Origin: a virus
Strand: one strand, 5' to 3'
DNA length: 51,819 nucleotides
Virus record (IMG/VR): IMGVR_UViG_3300009285_002730
Span: 1 to 51,819 of that record
The position numbers and the translations under genes were made by a program. Shown piece by piece: positions 46,235 to 51,819 of this stretch. Under the pieces are notes generated by a model. The model ran no database searches. It worked only from the letters and a program-made list of their open reading frames with translations, and was not told where the DNA came from. How positions within the stretch are numbered: the first letter of the stretch is position 1; each line of letters opens with the position of its first letter.

Positions 46235-47130
46235 ATTTTGTATTCCTGTCGCTGAATTGTTTCTGTTTCAGCATAAACATCTAGTCTGTGTTTTCTATTG
46301 AGATAATCCACGTTGGGGATGTTTTTATCTTGGATTTCTTTGATATTTCTAGGATGCCACATGTGATAACCTCGGATTTCTTTGTTTAGACTTACGGGCC
46401 ATTCGCATTGTTTAATTAAAGTAATCCCGAAATCTCCATCCTCTGTCGGGGCGGTGTACCATTCGTCGTATCCGCAGAAGTCGTCTTTGTTCGCATCGGG
46501 GTTAAACTTTTTCTGAAACTTAGCTACATCCAAGAAGATATGTTTTGGGACGAAAAGATTTCCTCCCCAACAACTTAACATTGCAGATTCCCAGTGAAGT
46601 TCATCGGGTGTGGTTTTCATAAACTGTTCATTCCTAGGGTCTTGACCTAACATTCCGTGCGGAGAAGCGTTCGGAATCGGAGGGAGTTTCTCGTCAAAAA
46701 TATCCTGATAGCGGTTTAAAATATCGTCTTCGGTAATCTCCATCGGCACGCCCCAGTCGTACATCCCCACGACGACACGATTGGGATTTTTCTGATAGCA
46801 TTCGGCATACTTGGCGAGAGCATCTTCGGGAAGGAGGACATCTGAATCAAGAAAAAGATAAGCGAGGGAGTGTTCTGATGCGTTTCTGACTCCGTTATTA
46901 CGAGCTTTGCATTGTTTGTAGGTTTCGGTATGCTCGCCATTCCAGATATATTTAACTTCAAATTTATAGAGCTGATTTTTCTTTTCAAAGAATTCCTTTG
47001 TTCCATCGGTGGAGCCATCGTCGGAGATGACGACTTCAAAGTTTGAATCTGTCTGTTTCTCTAATGCCCGAAGAACCAACTTCAAATGTCCCAAACGATT
47101 ATAAGTCGGAATTACTATAGATAAAAACAT
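46231..47130 (-). CDS. Glycosyltransferase, family 2
   Basis: 299 aa. LSIVIPTYNRLGHLKLVLRA, FEVVISDDGSTDGTKEFFEK (DDGS), CKARNNGVRNASEHSLAYLF followed by LDSDVLLPEDALAKY (DSD). The acceptor half has MLSCWGGNLFVPKHIFLDVA and CGYDEWYTAPTEDGDFGITL (ED). A complete family 2 pattern with ATGA overlap to the epimerase gene. Confidence 0.88.
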   Translation of the reverse strand: MFLSIVIPTYNRLGHLKLVLRALEKQTDSNFEVVISDDGSTDGTKEFFEKKNQLYKFEVKYIWNGEHTETYKQCKARNNGVRNASEHSLAYLFLDSDVLLPEDALAKYAECYQKNPNRVVVGMYDWGVPMEITEDDILNRYQDIFDEKLPPIPNASPHGMLGQDPRNEQFMKTTPDELHWESAMLSCWGGNLFVPKHIFLDVAKFQKKFNPDANKDDFCGYDEWYTAPTEDGDFGITLIKQCEWPVSLNKEIRGYHMWHPRNIKEIQDKNIPNVDYLNRKHRLDVYAETETIQRQEYKI

Positions 47131-47973
47131 TTAAACCTCCACCTTATGTTGTTTAATTTCTAATTTTGGACTTCTAGTTTGGAGTTGAAGTTCCTTCTGA
47201 TAATCTGCGTAATCTTTGTTTCCCCAAAGAGCAATTTTCTCGCCCCACTCACTAAAAAATAAAGTTCTATTAGCGTCTTCTTTGGAGTATCTACCAACAC
47301 TTTCTCCTTCATAGTGATACAACTGCGAGCGTGGTTCATAAAACACTCGGTATCCCTTTTCCCTGGCTGCCAAACAAAAGGCTATATCTTCCCATCCGCA
47401 GAAATATCTTGTATCGAATCCTCCAAGCATATCCCAGAGTGTTTTTTTGACAGCGAAGACTGCTCCAGTGACCGCAGGGACATAAGCAGGTATATTCACC
47501 TCTGGAATGTCTGACGGGTAGCCAAAATAACGATGATATGGAGTGCCATTTTCTAAAAAAATCACAGCCGCATGCTGAATACCCATAGATTTAGGAGAAA
47601 TTAATTTGCTCCCGACAATTCCTACTTCCGGTCTTGCTAGAGCATCTAATATCGGTTCTAGCCAACCCTTACAGGGGATTATATCGTTGTTAAACGGCAG
47701 GAAACAGTCAGTCTGGCAATCTTTGCCAGCTTGGTTGTGAGCATACGCAAACCCACCATTTTTATCATTAAAATAAATAGTTGTTTTTACGCTACGGTAT
47801 TCTTTAGAGTCAACAAATTCTTTTTGTATCCATTCGGCAGTACCATCGGTGGAAGCATTATCTATAATAGCCAACTCAAACAATTTAGGGTCGGTGTTTT
47901 TGAATAGATATTTAATACACTGCTTTGAGAATGGCAGGGAGTTATATAGGACAATGCTGATAGTGGCTTTCAT
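47131..47973 (-). CDS. Glycosyltransferase, family 2 (rhamnosyltransferase-like)
   Basis: 280 aa. ISIVLYNSLPFSKQCIKYLF, LAIIDNASTDGTAEWIQKEF, NGGFAYAHNQAGKDCQTDCF then LPFNNDIIPCKGWLEPILDA, GIVGSKLISPKSMGIQHAAV, FAVKKTLWDMLGGFDTRYF and CGWEDIAFCLAAREKGYRVF with HYEGES. The NGGFA..NQ and D..LC.RA..GY patterns resemble WbbL-type rhamnosyltransferases, but the donor sugar cannot be fixed. Confidence 0.88.
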   Translation of the reverse strand: MKATISIVLYNSLPFSKQCIKYLFKNTDPKLFELAIIDNASTDGTAEWIQKEFVDSKEYRSVKTTIYFNDKNGGFAYAHNQAGKDCQTDCFLPFNNDIIPCKGWLEPILDALARPEVGIVGSKLISPKSMGIQHAAVIFLENGTPYHRYFGYPSDIPEVNIPAYVPAVTGAVFAVKKTLWDMLGGFDTRYFCGWEDIAFCLAAREKGYRVFYEPRSQLYHYEGESVGRYSKEDANRTLFFSEWGEKIALWGNKDYADYQKELQLQTRSPKLEIKQHKVEV

Positions 47974-49157
47974 TTTTGTTTCGCTAGGGGTTCTAAGTCT
48001 TTGTCTAAAACTTCCTTACACAACTCCAGGAATTGTTTGGTGATTTTACTCGCTTCGAGCTTCTTCACCCATTTGAGACCATTGCGTTTGAACTTATCCC
48101 TCAATAGGGGATTTTCCCACACTTTGATTATCCCATTAGCCAGGTCATCGGAGTTTAAAATAGCGTGTTTTGTGATTCCTCCAGCATAAATCCAGGCGGA
48201 TGGAGCAACCAGATACCCTCTCTCTTCTGAGAGAATTTCAGTAACTGCGGAACACTTCGTTCCTATGGACGGAACCCCAGCTGCCATCCCTTCAGCCAGG
48301 GGAAGCCCGAACCCCTCACCCATCGTCGGAAGACATAAACAATCAACTGAGTTATAAATTTCATTCATTATTTCGTCAGTGACTGGACCAGAAGTCCTCA
48401 AAGCTGAAATATATTCAATCATATCAAGGTTCTTAATAATGCCACTATAGTCGAAAGTTTCTTCTGAACCATCGGGTCGTTTCGTCGGTAGGGAGTGGAG
48501 AAGAAGTTGGATATTGGTAATACGCTTGGAGGCTTTTTTGACCGCTTCCATCAGAACTGGAGTATTTTTCCTGAATTGATTTCTCCCGACCATTAAGACG
48601 ACAAAACGCTCTTCAGTACGGTACTTCTTGCGTAGGTTCTCAACTTGCAATGGTTTGTAGATTTCCAAATCTATCGGTGGATAGAGAACACGCACATCGC
48701 CCTTACTTTTATAGGCTTTTTCAAATTCATCTTCTAGTGTATATTTACCGAATTTTGAATGGACCAGATTCAAGTGTGCCCAGGAAGCACACATAGCGTG
48801 ATGATGATTTAGGGGTGCACCATCAATGACTCCCCACATAATATATTTCATTTTCCATTTGCGAGGCTTGGAGAGAACTGGCTGAATAGCAGGTAAAACA
48901 AAATAGTCCTGTAAAACTAGGACTATATCAGGTTTGAAATCTTCAATGGCATATTCCAAAATCTCGGCTGACCAATAATCTCTGGTTCCCTTAATAGCAG
49001 TCGGGTAAACAAATATTTCCGTCTTTTGGAGTCCGTTGTAATCTAGGGCTACCTGTCTGACTTCTACATCTTTGGGTAGATATTTAATTAAAGTCCTTAT
49101 CTCTTTTGCGAATCCACTTGCCTGTTTGAAAAAGTCCCCATAAATTAAGACCTTCAT
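47970..49157 (-). CDS. Glycosyltransferase, family 4 (GT-B fold)
   Basis: 395 aa. KVLIYGDFFKQASGFAKEIR is the Gly-rich acceptor loop; RVLYPPIDLEIYKPL, FVVLMVGRNQFRKNTPVLME, VDCLCLPTMGEGFGLPLAEG with MAAGVPSIGTKCSAVTEI (the E-x7-E nucleotide-sugar site) and GYLVAP are GT4 motifs. First gene of the leftward sugar cluster, behind the promoter at 49183-49211, with AAGGAGG before the ATG. Donor and acceptor unknown. Confidence 0.88.
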   Translation of the reverse strand: MKVLIYGDFFKQASGFAKEIRTLIKYLPKDVEVRQVALDYNGLQKTEIFVYPTAIKGTRDYWSAEILEYAIEDFKPDIVLVLQDYFVLPAIQPVLSKPRKWKMKYIMWGVIDGAPLNHHHAMCASWAHLNLVHSKFGKYTLEDEFEKAYKSKGDVRVLYPPIDLEIYKPLQVENLRKKYRTEERFVVLMVGRNQFRKNTPVLMEAVKKASKRITNIQLLLHSLPTKRPDGSEETFDYSGIIKNLDMIEYISALRTSGPVTDEIMNEIYNSVDCLCLPTMGEGFGLPLAEGMAAGVPSIGTKCSAVTEILSEERGYLVAPSAWIYAGGITKHAILNSDDLANGIIKVWENPLLRDKFKRNGLKWVKKLEASKITKQFLELCKEVLDKDLEPLAKQK

Positions 49158-49182
49158 TTCACCTCCTTGATATATTACTTTA

Positions 49183-49211
49183 TATGTAGCACTTCATTTT
49201 TTGTTTGTCAA
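49183..49211 (-). promoter_or_regulatory. Promoter of the sugar-modification cluster, with TATGTAGCAC motif
   Basis: Minus strand -35 TTGACA (49206-49211), 17-base spacer, -10 TACATA (49183-49188) preceded by TGC (extended -10). The -10 lies inside the ten-mer TATGTAGCAC (49183-49192, top strand), which is otherwise found only in and beside the tandem late promoters at 14383-14539. Confidence 0.7.
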
Positions 49212-49215
49212 ATCC

Positions 49216-49566
49216 TCAAGTTATAGTTTCTAAAAGAGCTTTAACGACAATCAAATCCATCACATCGTCTCGTTTTTTTCTTTGATTTGAGTCAAACTCA
49301 AGCAAATCAAATTCCTTTTGCCCTAATTTATCAATCAACCAATCTCTATAATATGATTTGTCTTCGTGGCTTCGTTTATGGCAATTCCAACAAAGACAAT
49401 GAGTATTCCGTTCATCGAAGCGTGTATTTTCTTTCCCCCTACCAAAGTAATGCGCCGCTTCTAGTTTTATATCTGCGCGACCGCATATTTCACACTTCCC
49501 CCCACGGCGGATATACTTCGAGAATAAAGTATCAGTTTTTCTTAACCTTATCGGGTAATACCCCAT
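49216..49566 (-). CDS. HNH/NinG-like endonuclease (116 aa)
   Basis: GKCEICGRADIKLEAAHYFG, RGKENTRFDERNTHCLCWNC and HKRSHE carry Cys25/Cys28, the AAHYFGRG block, Asn54 and CWNCH: the lambda NinG/Rap pattern, whose members cut recombination intermediates. With RuvB and an annealing-like protein in this phage, processing of branched DNA is likely. The C-terminus is helical (FDLLEFDSNQRKKRDDVMDL). Confidence 0.75.
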   Translation of the reverse strand: MGYYPIRLRKTDTLFSKYIRRGGKCEICGRADIKLEAAHYFGRGKENTRFDERNTHCLCWNCHKRSHEDKSYYRDWLIDKLGQKEFDLLEFDSNQRKKRDDVMDLIVVKALLETIT

Positions 49567-49762
49567 CTTCCTCCTTCGGCTCTTTTGGTTTCTCTACCTT
49601 CACAAACTTTGTTAAATCAGGTGTTATCTGCCAATTCTGGTCAACTTCGTGTTCCTTTGAAAGATAAGCGACAAACTCGTCAACGGCTTGCTTGGCTCCG
49701 TTGAATCTAGCTACTTTGTTTTTAAGTTCTTCAATCTGGGCTTTTGATAATTGCTTCTCCAT
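49532..49762 (-). CDS. Hypothetical protein (76 aa)
   Basis: MEKQLSKAQIEELKNKVARF, then GAKQAVDEFVAYLSKEHEVD and a Pro/Lys/Glu-rich tail (VEKPKEPKEEDGVLPDK). The fold looks like a helical hairpin with a disordered end. Overlaps the HNH gene by 35 bases. GGAGGAATAATG gives a good start. Confidence 0.6.
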   Translation of the reverse strand: MEKQLSKAQIEELKNKVARFNGAKQAVDEFVAYLSKEHEVDQNWQITPDLTKFVKVEKPKEPKEEDGVLPDKVKKN

Positions 49763-49771
49763 TATTCCTCC

Positions 49772-49963
49772 TTATTTAAATATCTTTTTAAACAACGCGC
49801 GAATTTTCATCATCAGTCCCAAATAACCGCTAAGGGCAAGTTGGTTAAGTTGCCGATATGGAATAACAATATTATAGAGTCCGTGTGTTGCAGAAAATTT
49901 ATTTTTCCTAAAATCAGAGTGTATGTCTTCTCTATCTAGCGAAACTTTCGTGTATTTACTCAT
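49772..49963 (-). CDS. Basic hypothetical protein (63 aa)
   Basis: MSKYTKVSLDREDIHSDFRK, then NKFSATHGLYNIVIPYRQLN, ending MMKIRALFKKIFK, an amphipathic basic helix that may touch membrane or nucleic acid. AAGGAGGAATAA precedes the ATG. Unknown function. Confidence 0.55.
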   Translation of the reverse strand: MSKYTKVSLDREDIHSDFRKNKFSATHGLYNIVIPYRQLNQLALSGYLGLMMKIRALFKKIFK

Positions 49964-50149
49964 TTATTCCTCCTTTTTATCTCTTTCATCTAGTTTTTTT
50001 CCGCAATATTGGCAATATTTTTTTTGGCACTCGCAAGGAAGATTTAAAGTAGTGGTAGGACTCTGACAGTAATGAAAAAACCCATAAGGTGTCCATTGTC
50101 CGCACTTATAGCATTGCCACGCTGTACCCATTGTAAAATTATTTTCCAC
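49964..50149 (-). CDS. Cys-rich zinc-binding miniprotein (61 aa)
   Basis: WQCYKCGQWTPYGFFHYCQS and LPCECQKKYCQYCGKKLDER give three CxxC-like pairs plus His, enough for two zinc sites. It resembles the zinc miniproteins of the left region. It sits directly against the next gene and has AGGAGGAATAGTG upstream. Confidence 0.6.
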   Translation of the reverse strand: MENNFTMGTAWQCYKCGQWTPYGFFHYCQSPTTTLNLPCECQKKYCQYCGKKLDERDKKEE

Positions 50150-50336
50150 TATTCCTCCTAAATTTTTTATCTCTCCTAATCCGTCTAGTCATACCTCTAG
50201 GGGTTCTGTTAGGATTCAACCATTTTTCTTTGCACCACACCCAAAATCTCTGAAGTTTGCTCGCCTTCTTCAGGCGGTTCTTTGTCCGGCGGTCTTCCGC
50301 CCAGTATCTCTTAACTGACTCTGCTTGATGTGCCAT
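50139..50336 (-). CDS. Very basic small protein (65 aa)
   Basis: MAHQAESVKRYWAEDRRTKN, RLKKASKLQRFWVWCKEKWL, NPNRTPRGMTRRIRRDKKFR. Strongly Arg/Lys-rich and Trp-containing, so nucleic-acid binding is likely. Its start lies 25 bases downstream of the end of the RNA candidate at 50361-50571, which invites the idea of an RNA-protein partner. Confidence 0.6.
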   Translation of the reverse strand: MAHQAESVKRYWAEDRRTKNRLKKASKLQRFWVWCKEKWLNPNRTPRGMTRRIRRDKKFRRNSGK

Positions 50337-50360
50337 TTAACTCCTTTATTTTAACATCTT

Positions 50361-50571
50361 ATTCCAACAATCCGTTTTATATCCTCTGATAGCTGGCGAG
50401 GCGTAGGATAAAGGGCATTCAACCTGTGAATTATCTGTCGGGTCTCTATTTTCAAGCAGTTTAGCCGAACAAGGGCTGGATAGCCCACTCTTTCGAGGTG
50501 TCAGCTTGCCACTCCGTAGTCATCGTAAGACCCCAAGCATACTCTCGTACTTGCCACGGGATTGTTGGAAT
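50361..50571 (-). ncRNA. Structured RNA candidate closed by a 15-bp stem (211 nt)
   Basis: Read leftward, the ends ATTCCAACAATCC-C-GT and ACGGATTGTTGGAAT pair over 15 bp with one bulged C. Inside are a hairpin CAAGTAC-GAGA-GTA-TG-CTTG (50534-50553), a closing helix GGGTCT/AGACCC (50528-50533 with 50440-50445) that encloses CTC-GAAA-GAG (50488-50497) and GGGCT/AGCCC (50473-50486), then ATTCA/TGAAT (50417-50431) and ATCCT/AGGAT (50381-50409). The GAGA and GAAA loops are GNRA tetraloops only on the minus strand, which fixes the strand. No gene occupies it and no known RNA family is recognised. Confidence 0.65.
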
Positions 50572-50577
50572 AAAATG

Positions 50578-50817
50578 TCAAATTAACATCGCACAATCTA
50601 AATAAAAATCATCACTGTGAACAAACTTCTGACAATCCATACATATTCTCACGATATTTTCCTTTTCCTCCCCGCCCCCTCTACTTTTAGGGATTTTATG
50701 ATGTTTTGTTAATTTCTTGGATTCACTACACACTGGACATACCCCGTCTGGTTTCACGAGCTTTAATCTCTTTTTACTGGGATGATATGGATTAAATTGG
50801 TTAAATGGATCATTCAT
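50578..50817 (-). CDS. HNH endonuclease-like protein (79 aa)
   Basis: The ATG at 50817 is used because the gene upstream ends at 50855; longer forms would run into it. GVCPVCSESKKLTKHHKIPK (Cys27, Cys30, His39/His40), SRGGGEEKENIVRICMDCQK (Asn54, Cys59, Cys62) and HSDD are the HNH pattern. It is unusually small, so a nickase or DNA-binding role is possible. Its stop adjoins the RNA candidate. Confidence 0.7.
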   Translation of the reverse strand: MNDPFNQFNPYHPSKKRLKLVKPDGVCPVCSESKKLTKHHKIPKSRGGGEEKENIVRICMDCQKFVHSDDFYLDCAMLI

Positions 50818-50854
50818 TTGTGTACTAATGTATACTTTACCCAAAAATGTATAC

Positions 50855-51046
50855 TTATTTCTCAAGGTTCTTACTATCAATACATATCTCCGCAAATTCT
50901 CGCAAACTCGGGTCAACGGTTCTCAAAAGCTCTCGGTCATTATCATCTCCGTTATAACACCTCGCACATTCACCAAATCTATCAATAAATTTCTGTTCAA
51001 GAAATCCTTTCTTGACACTAATTCCACAGTTTTTACATTTTTTCAT
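50855..51046 (-). CDS. Zinc-ribbon miniprotein (63 aa)
   Basis: MKKCKNCGISVKKGFLEQKF and FGECARCYNGDDNDRELLRT form CxxC...CxxC. The C-terminal half is an acidic helix (LREFAEICIDSKNLEK). Starts directly after the upstream stop. Function unknown. Confidence 0.6.
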   Translation of the reverse strand: MKKCKNCGISVKKGFLEQKFIDRFGECARCYNGDDNDRELLRTVDPSLREFAEICIDSKNLEK

Positions 51047-51214
51047 TTATTTCACTTTTTTAAGATTCTTGGCCCACTTAATCAATCTTTCAATGAAACT
51101 TGGTTTACCCATAAAAATTGTTTTGCCACAATGAGGACAATCTACCCAATATAAAGGGTCTTTTGTCGCTGTCCATAATGCTGTTTTATATTTCATTTGC
51201 TTTTTATTGTGCAT
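51047..51214 (-). CDS. Small zinc-knuckle protein (55 aa; start uncertain)
   Basis: MHNKKQMKYKTALWTATKDP, then YWVDCPHCGKTIFMGKPSFI and a basic helix (ERLIKWAKNLKKVK). One CxxC pair plus nearby residues. A TTG at 51247 would add 11 residues with Cys and His, and ATG at 51196 would remove six; none has a strong ribosome site. Confidence 0.5.
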   Translation of the reverse strand: MHNKKQMKYKTALWTATKDPLYWVDCPHCGKTIFMGKPSFIERLIKWAKNLKKVK

Positions 51215-51313
51215 ATAAAGATGTTTACAGATTTGTTTATTTATCAATGGCTGGAAAAAGAAGTTAAATTGATGTCAAATGTATGTTAACCCTTTACATA
51301 TCATCAGGTTGGA

Positions 51314-51423
51314 GGGGGAGCAAGCCCTCCGCCTTTGGATTATTCCTCAGGCACGGCTTCAACTCCCCCAGAAGGGCTATCGTAGGCGTTTGCTGTGGGT
51401 ATAATACCCCGCCCATTAGCCCT
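51314..51423 (-). ncRNA. GC-rich paired RNA element downstream of the 65-aa gene
   Basis: Two compact helices are visible on the minus strand: AGGGCTA/TAGCCCT (51417-51423 with 51373-51379), enclosing GGGTA/TACCC and GGCG/CGCC; and GGGGGAG/CTCCCCC (51363-51369 with 51314-51320), enclosing AAGCC/GGCTT and GCCT/AGGC. The first helix overlaps the stop of the 65-aa gene. It could be a transcript-end structure or a small RNA. The strand is uncertain. Confidence 0.4.
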
Positions 51424-51613
51424 GTGCGTCCAGAGCGTCGTCCATCCGTAGCTTGCGAAGCGCTGAAACGATGATGCGTTCCGCCTCGCCCCAAGTCGGG
51501 ACATGGGTCTGTCCCTTCTTAGAGCCTGCCTTGACAGCGACCTTGAGCCGTCCAGCGTCTGCCGTAACGTCCACCTGAACCTGACGATGACAGGACTCAA
51601 TTCGGACTCTCAT
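51416..51613 (-). CDS. GC-rich hypothetical protein (65 aa)
   Basis: AAGGAGGG lies seven bases ahead of the ATG at 51613. MRVRIESCHRQVQVDVTADA, GRLKVAVKAGSKKGQTHVPT, WGEAERIIVSALRKLRMDDA. Base and codon use are much richer in G and C than in any neighbour, suggesting recent arrival. The start of a beta-strand pair plus helix suggests a small folded protein, but the family is unknown. Confidence 0.55.
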   Translation of the reverse strand: MRVRIESCHRQVQVDVTADAGRLKVAVKAGSKKGQTHVPTWGEAERIIVSALRKLRMDDALDAQG

Positions 51614-51716
51614 GGCCGCCCTCCTTTTTTGAAGCCCTAGGTAAACAACCCCCGCATTTAGAGCCGAGATTGCTTATCTAGAGCTCCAACTTGCAATGTA
51701 CTATTTTATTCTACTC

Positions 51717-51819
51717 TTATTTGTCAATAGCTTCTAGCTTACTTAGTTTATCTAATTGCTCCCCTTCTTTGTAATCTTCATCTCTGTATTGCATTAAAAC
51801 CTTCTTTGCTAAAGACAAA
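51717..51819 (-). CDS. Short or partial reading frame at the right edge
   Basis: The frame ending TAA at 51717 codes ...AKKVLMQYRDEDYKEGEQLD then KLSKLEAIDK. It may be the end of a gene cut by the window, or a 25-aa gene starting at ATG 51794 behind AAGAAGG. The stop overlaps a TTGACA box that may serve the 65-aa gene. Confidence 0.4.
   Translation of the reverse strand, partial: LSLAKKVLMQYRDEDYKEGEQLDKLSKLEAIDK

Noticed and set aside
50576-50581. TTGACA box ahead of the 211-nt RNA candidate
   Set aside because: No -10 lies 15-19 bases further on; the RNA is more likely part of a longer leftward transcript.
50361-50817. Group I intron or IscB/omega-RNA interpretation of the RNA next to an HNH gene
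   Set aside because: No P7/P3 core or guanosine-site strings were found, and the HNH protein is far too short for IscB and lacks a RuvC-like part.
51340-51600. Alternative 86-codon frame across the GC-rich island
   Set aside because: GC-rich DNA yields long open frames; the 51416-51613 frame has the good ribosome site and this one does not.
1-51819. tRNA genes, CRISPR arrays, insertion sequences, integrase and attachment sites
   Set aside because: Scanned by eye for T-arm-like strings, regularly spaced repeats, transposase and tyrosine/serine recombinase motifs; none was convincing.

Overview
The window is most simply read as most or all of the genome of a tailed double-stranded DNA phage with a long non-contractile tail (siphovirus-like). 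The signs are a large terminase, portal, capsid protease/scaffold, decoration protein, major capsid protein, connector proteins, tail tube, a frameshifted tail-assembly-chaperone pair, a tape-measure protein and a large tail-tip protein. No tail sheath, integrase, tRNA, rRNA, transposase or CRISPR array was seen. The DNA is AT-rich with strong AGGAG-type ribosome sites, genes packed with ATGA/TAATG overlaps, and sigma70-like promoters. The host cannot be named from the sequence.

Layout. (1) Positions 1-14003, leftward: an early/accessory region of mostly small genes. It holds a single-strand-annealing-like recombination protein, two DNA-binding regulators, a gpO-like replication initiator, a CHAP-type cell-wall enzyme, a phage RuvB helicase and an unusual number of Cys-rich zinc-knuckle miniproteins. 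(2) 14003-14631: the divergent control region, with a leftward promoter carrying a palindromic operator, an AT-rich tract, a G-rich tract and two perfect 77-bp tandem repeats that each contain a rightward promoter. (3) 14631-37009, rightward: packaging, head and tail. The head genes are Mu-like (DUF935-type portal, gpI-like protease, D-like decoration, gpG-like morphogenesis protein). A fibre gene, a glycosyltransferase/methyltransferase pair and the lysis genes sit between portal and protease. (4) 37006-49157, leftward: a sugar-modification cluster with five glycosyltransferases, UDP-glucose dehydrogenase and UDP-xylose-synthase-like enzymes, a CDP-tyvelose-epimerase-like enzyme, a cytidylyltransferase, four methyltransferase genes (one with two methyltransferase domains, one fused to a NodB-like deacetylase) and a metallopeptidase. 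(5) 49216-51819, leftward: two HNH proteins, small genes and GC-rich or RNA-like segments.

How it fits together. A ten-base motif, TATGTAGCAC, occurs in both 77-bp repeats, once upstream of them, and again at the -10 of the promoter of the sugar cluster about 35 kb away. This suggests that virion genes and glycan genes are switched on together. The two adjacent enzymes UDP-glucose dehydrogenase and UDP-xylose synthase would turn UDP-glucose into UDP-glucuronate and then UDP-xylose, which the glycosyltransferases could add to virion or host-surface glycans (inference).

The most unusual content is non-coding: a roughly 490-nt, promoter-driven, multi-helix RNA candidate at 12905-13398; a 211-nt RNA closed by a 15-bp stem and carrying two GNRA-type tetraloops at 50361-50571; a shorter promoter-to-terminator RNA at 6725-6882; and GC-rich paired elements at 51314-51423. 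All helices were found by eye.
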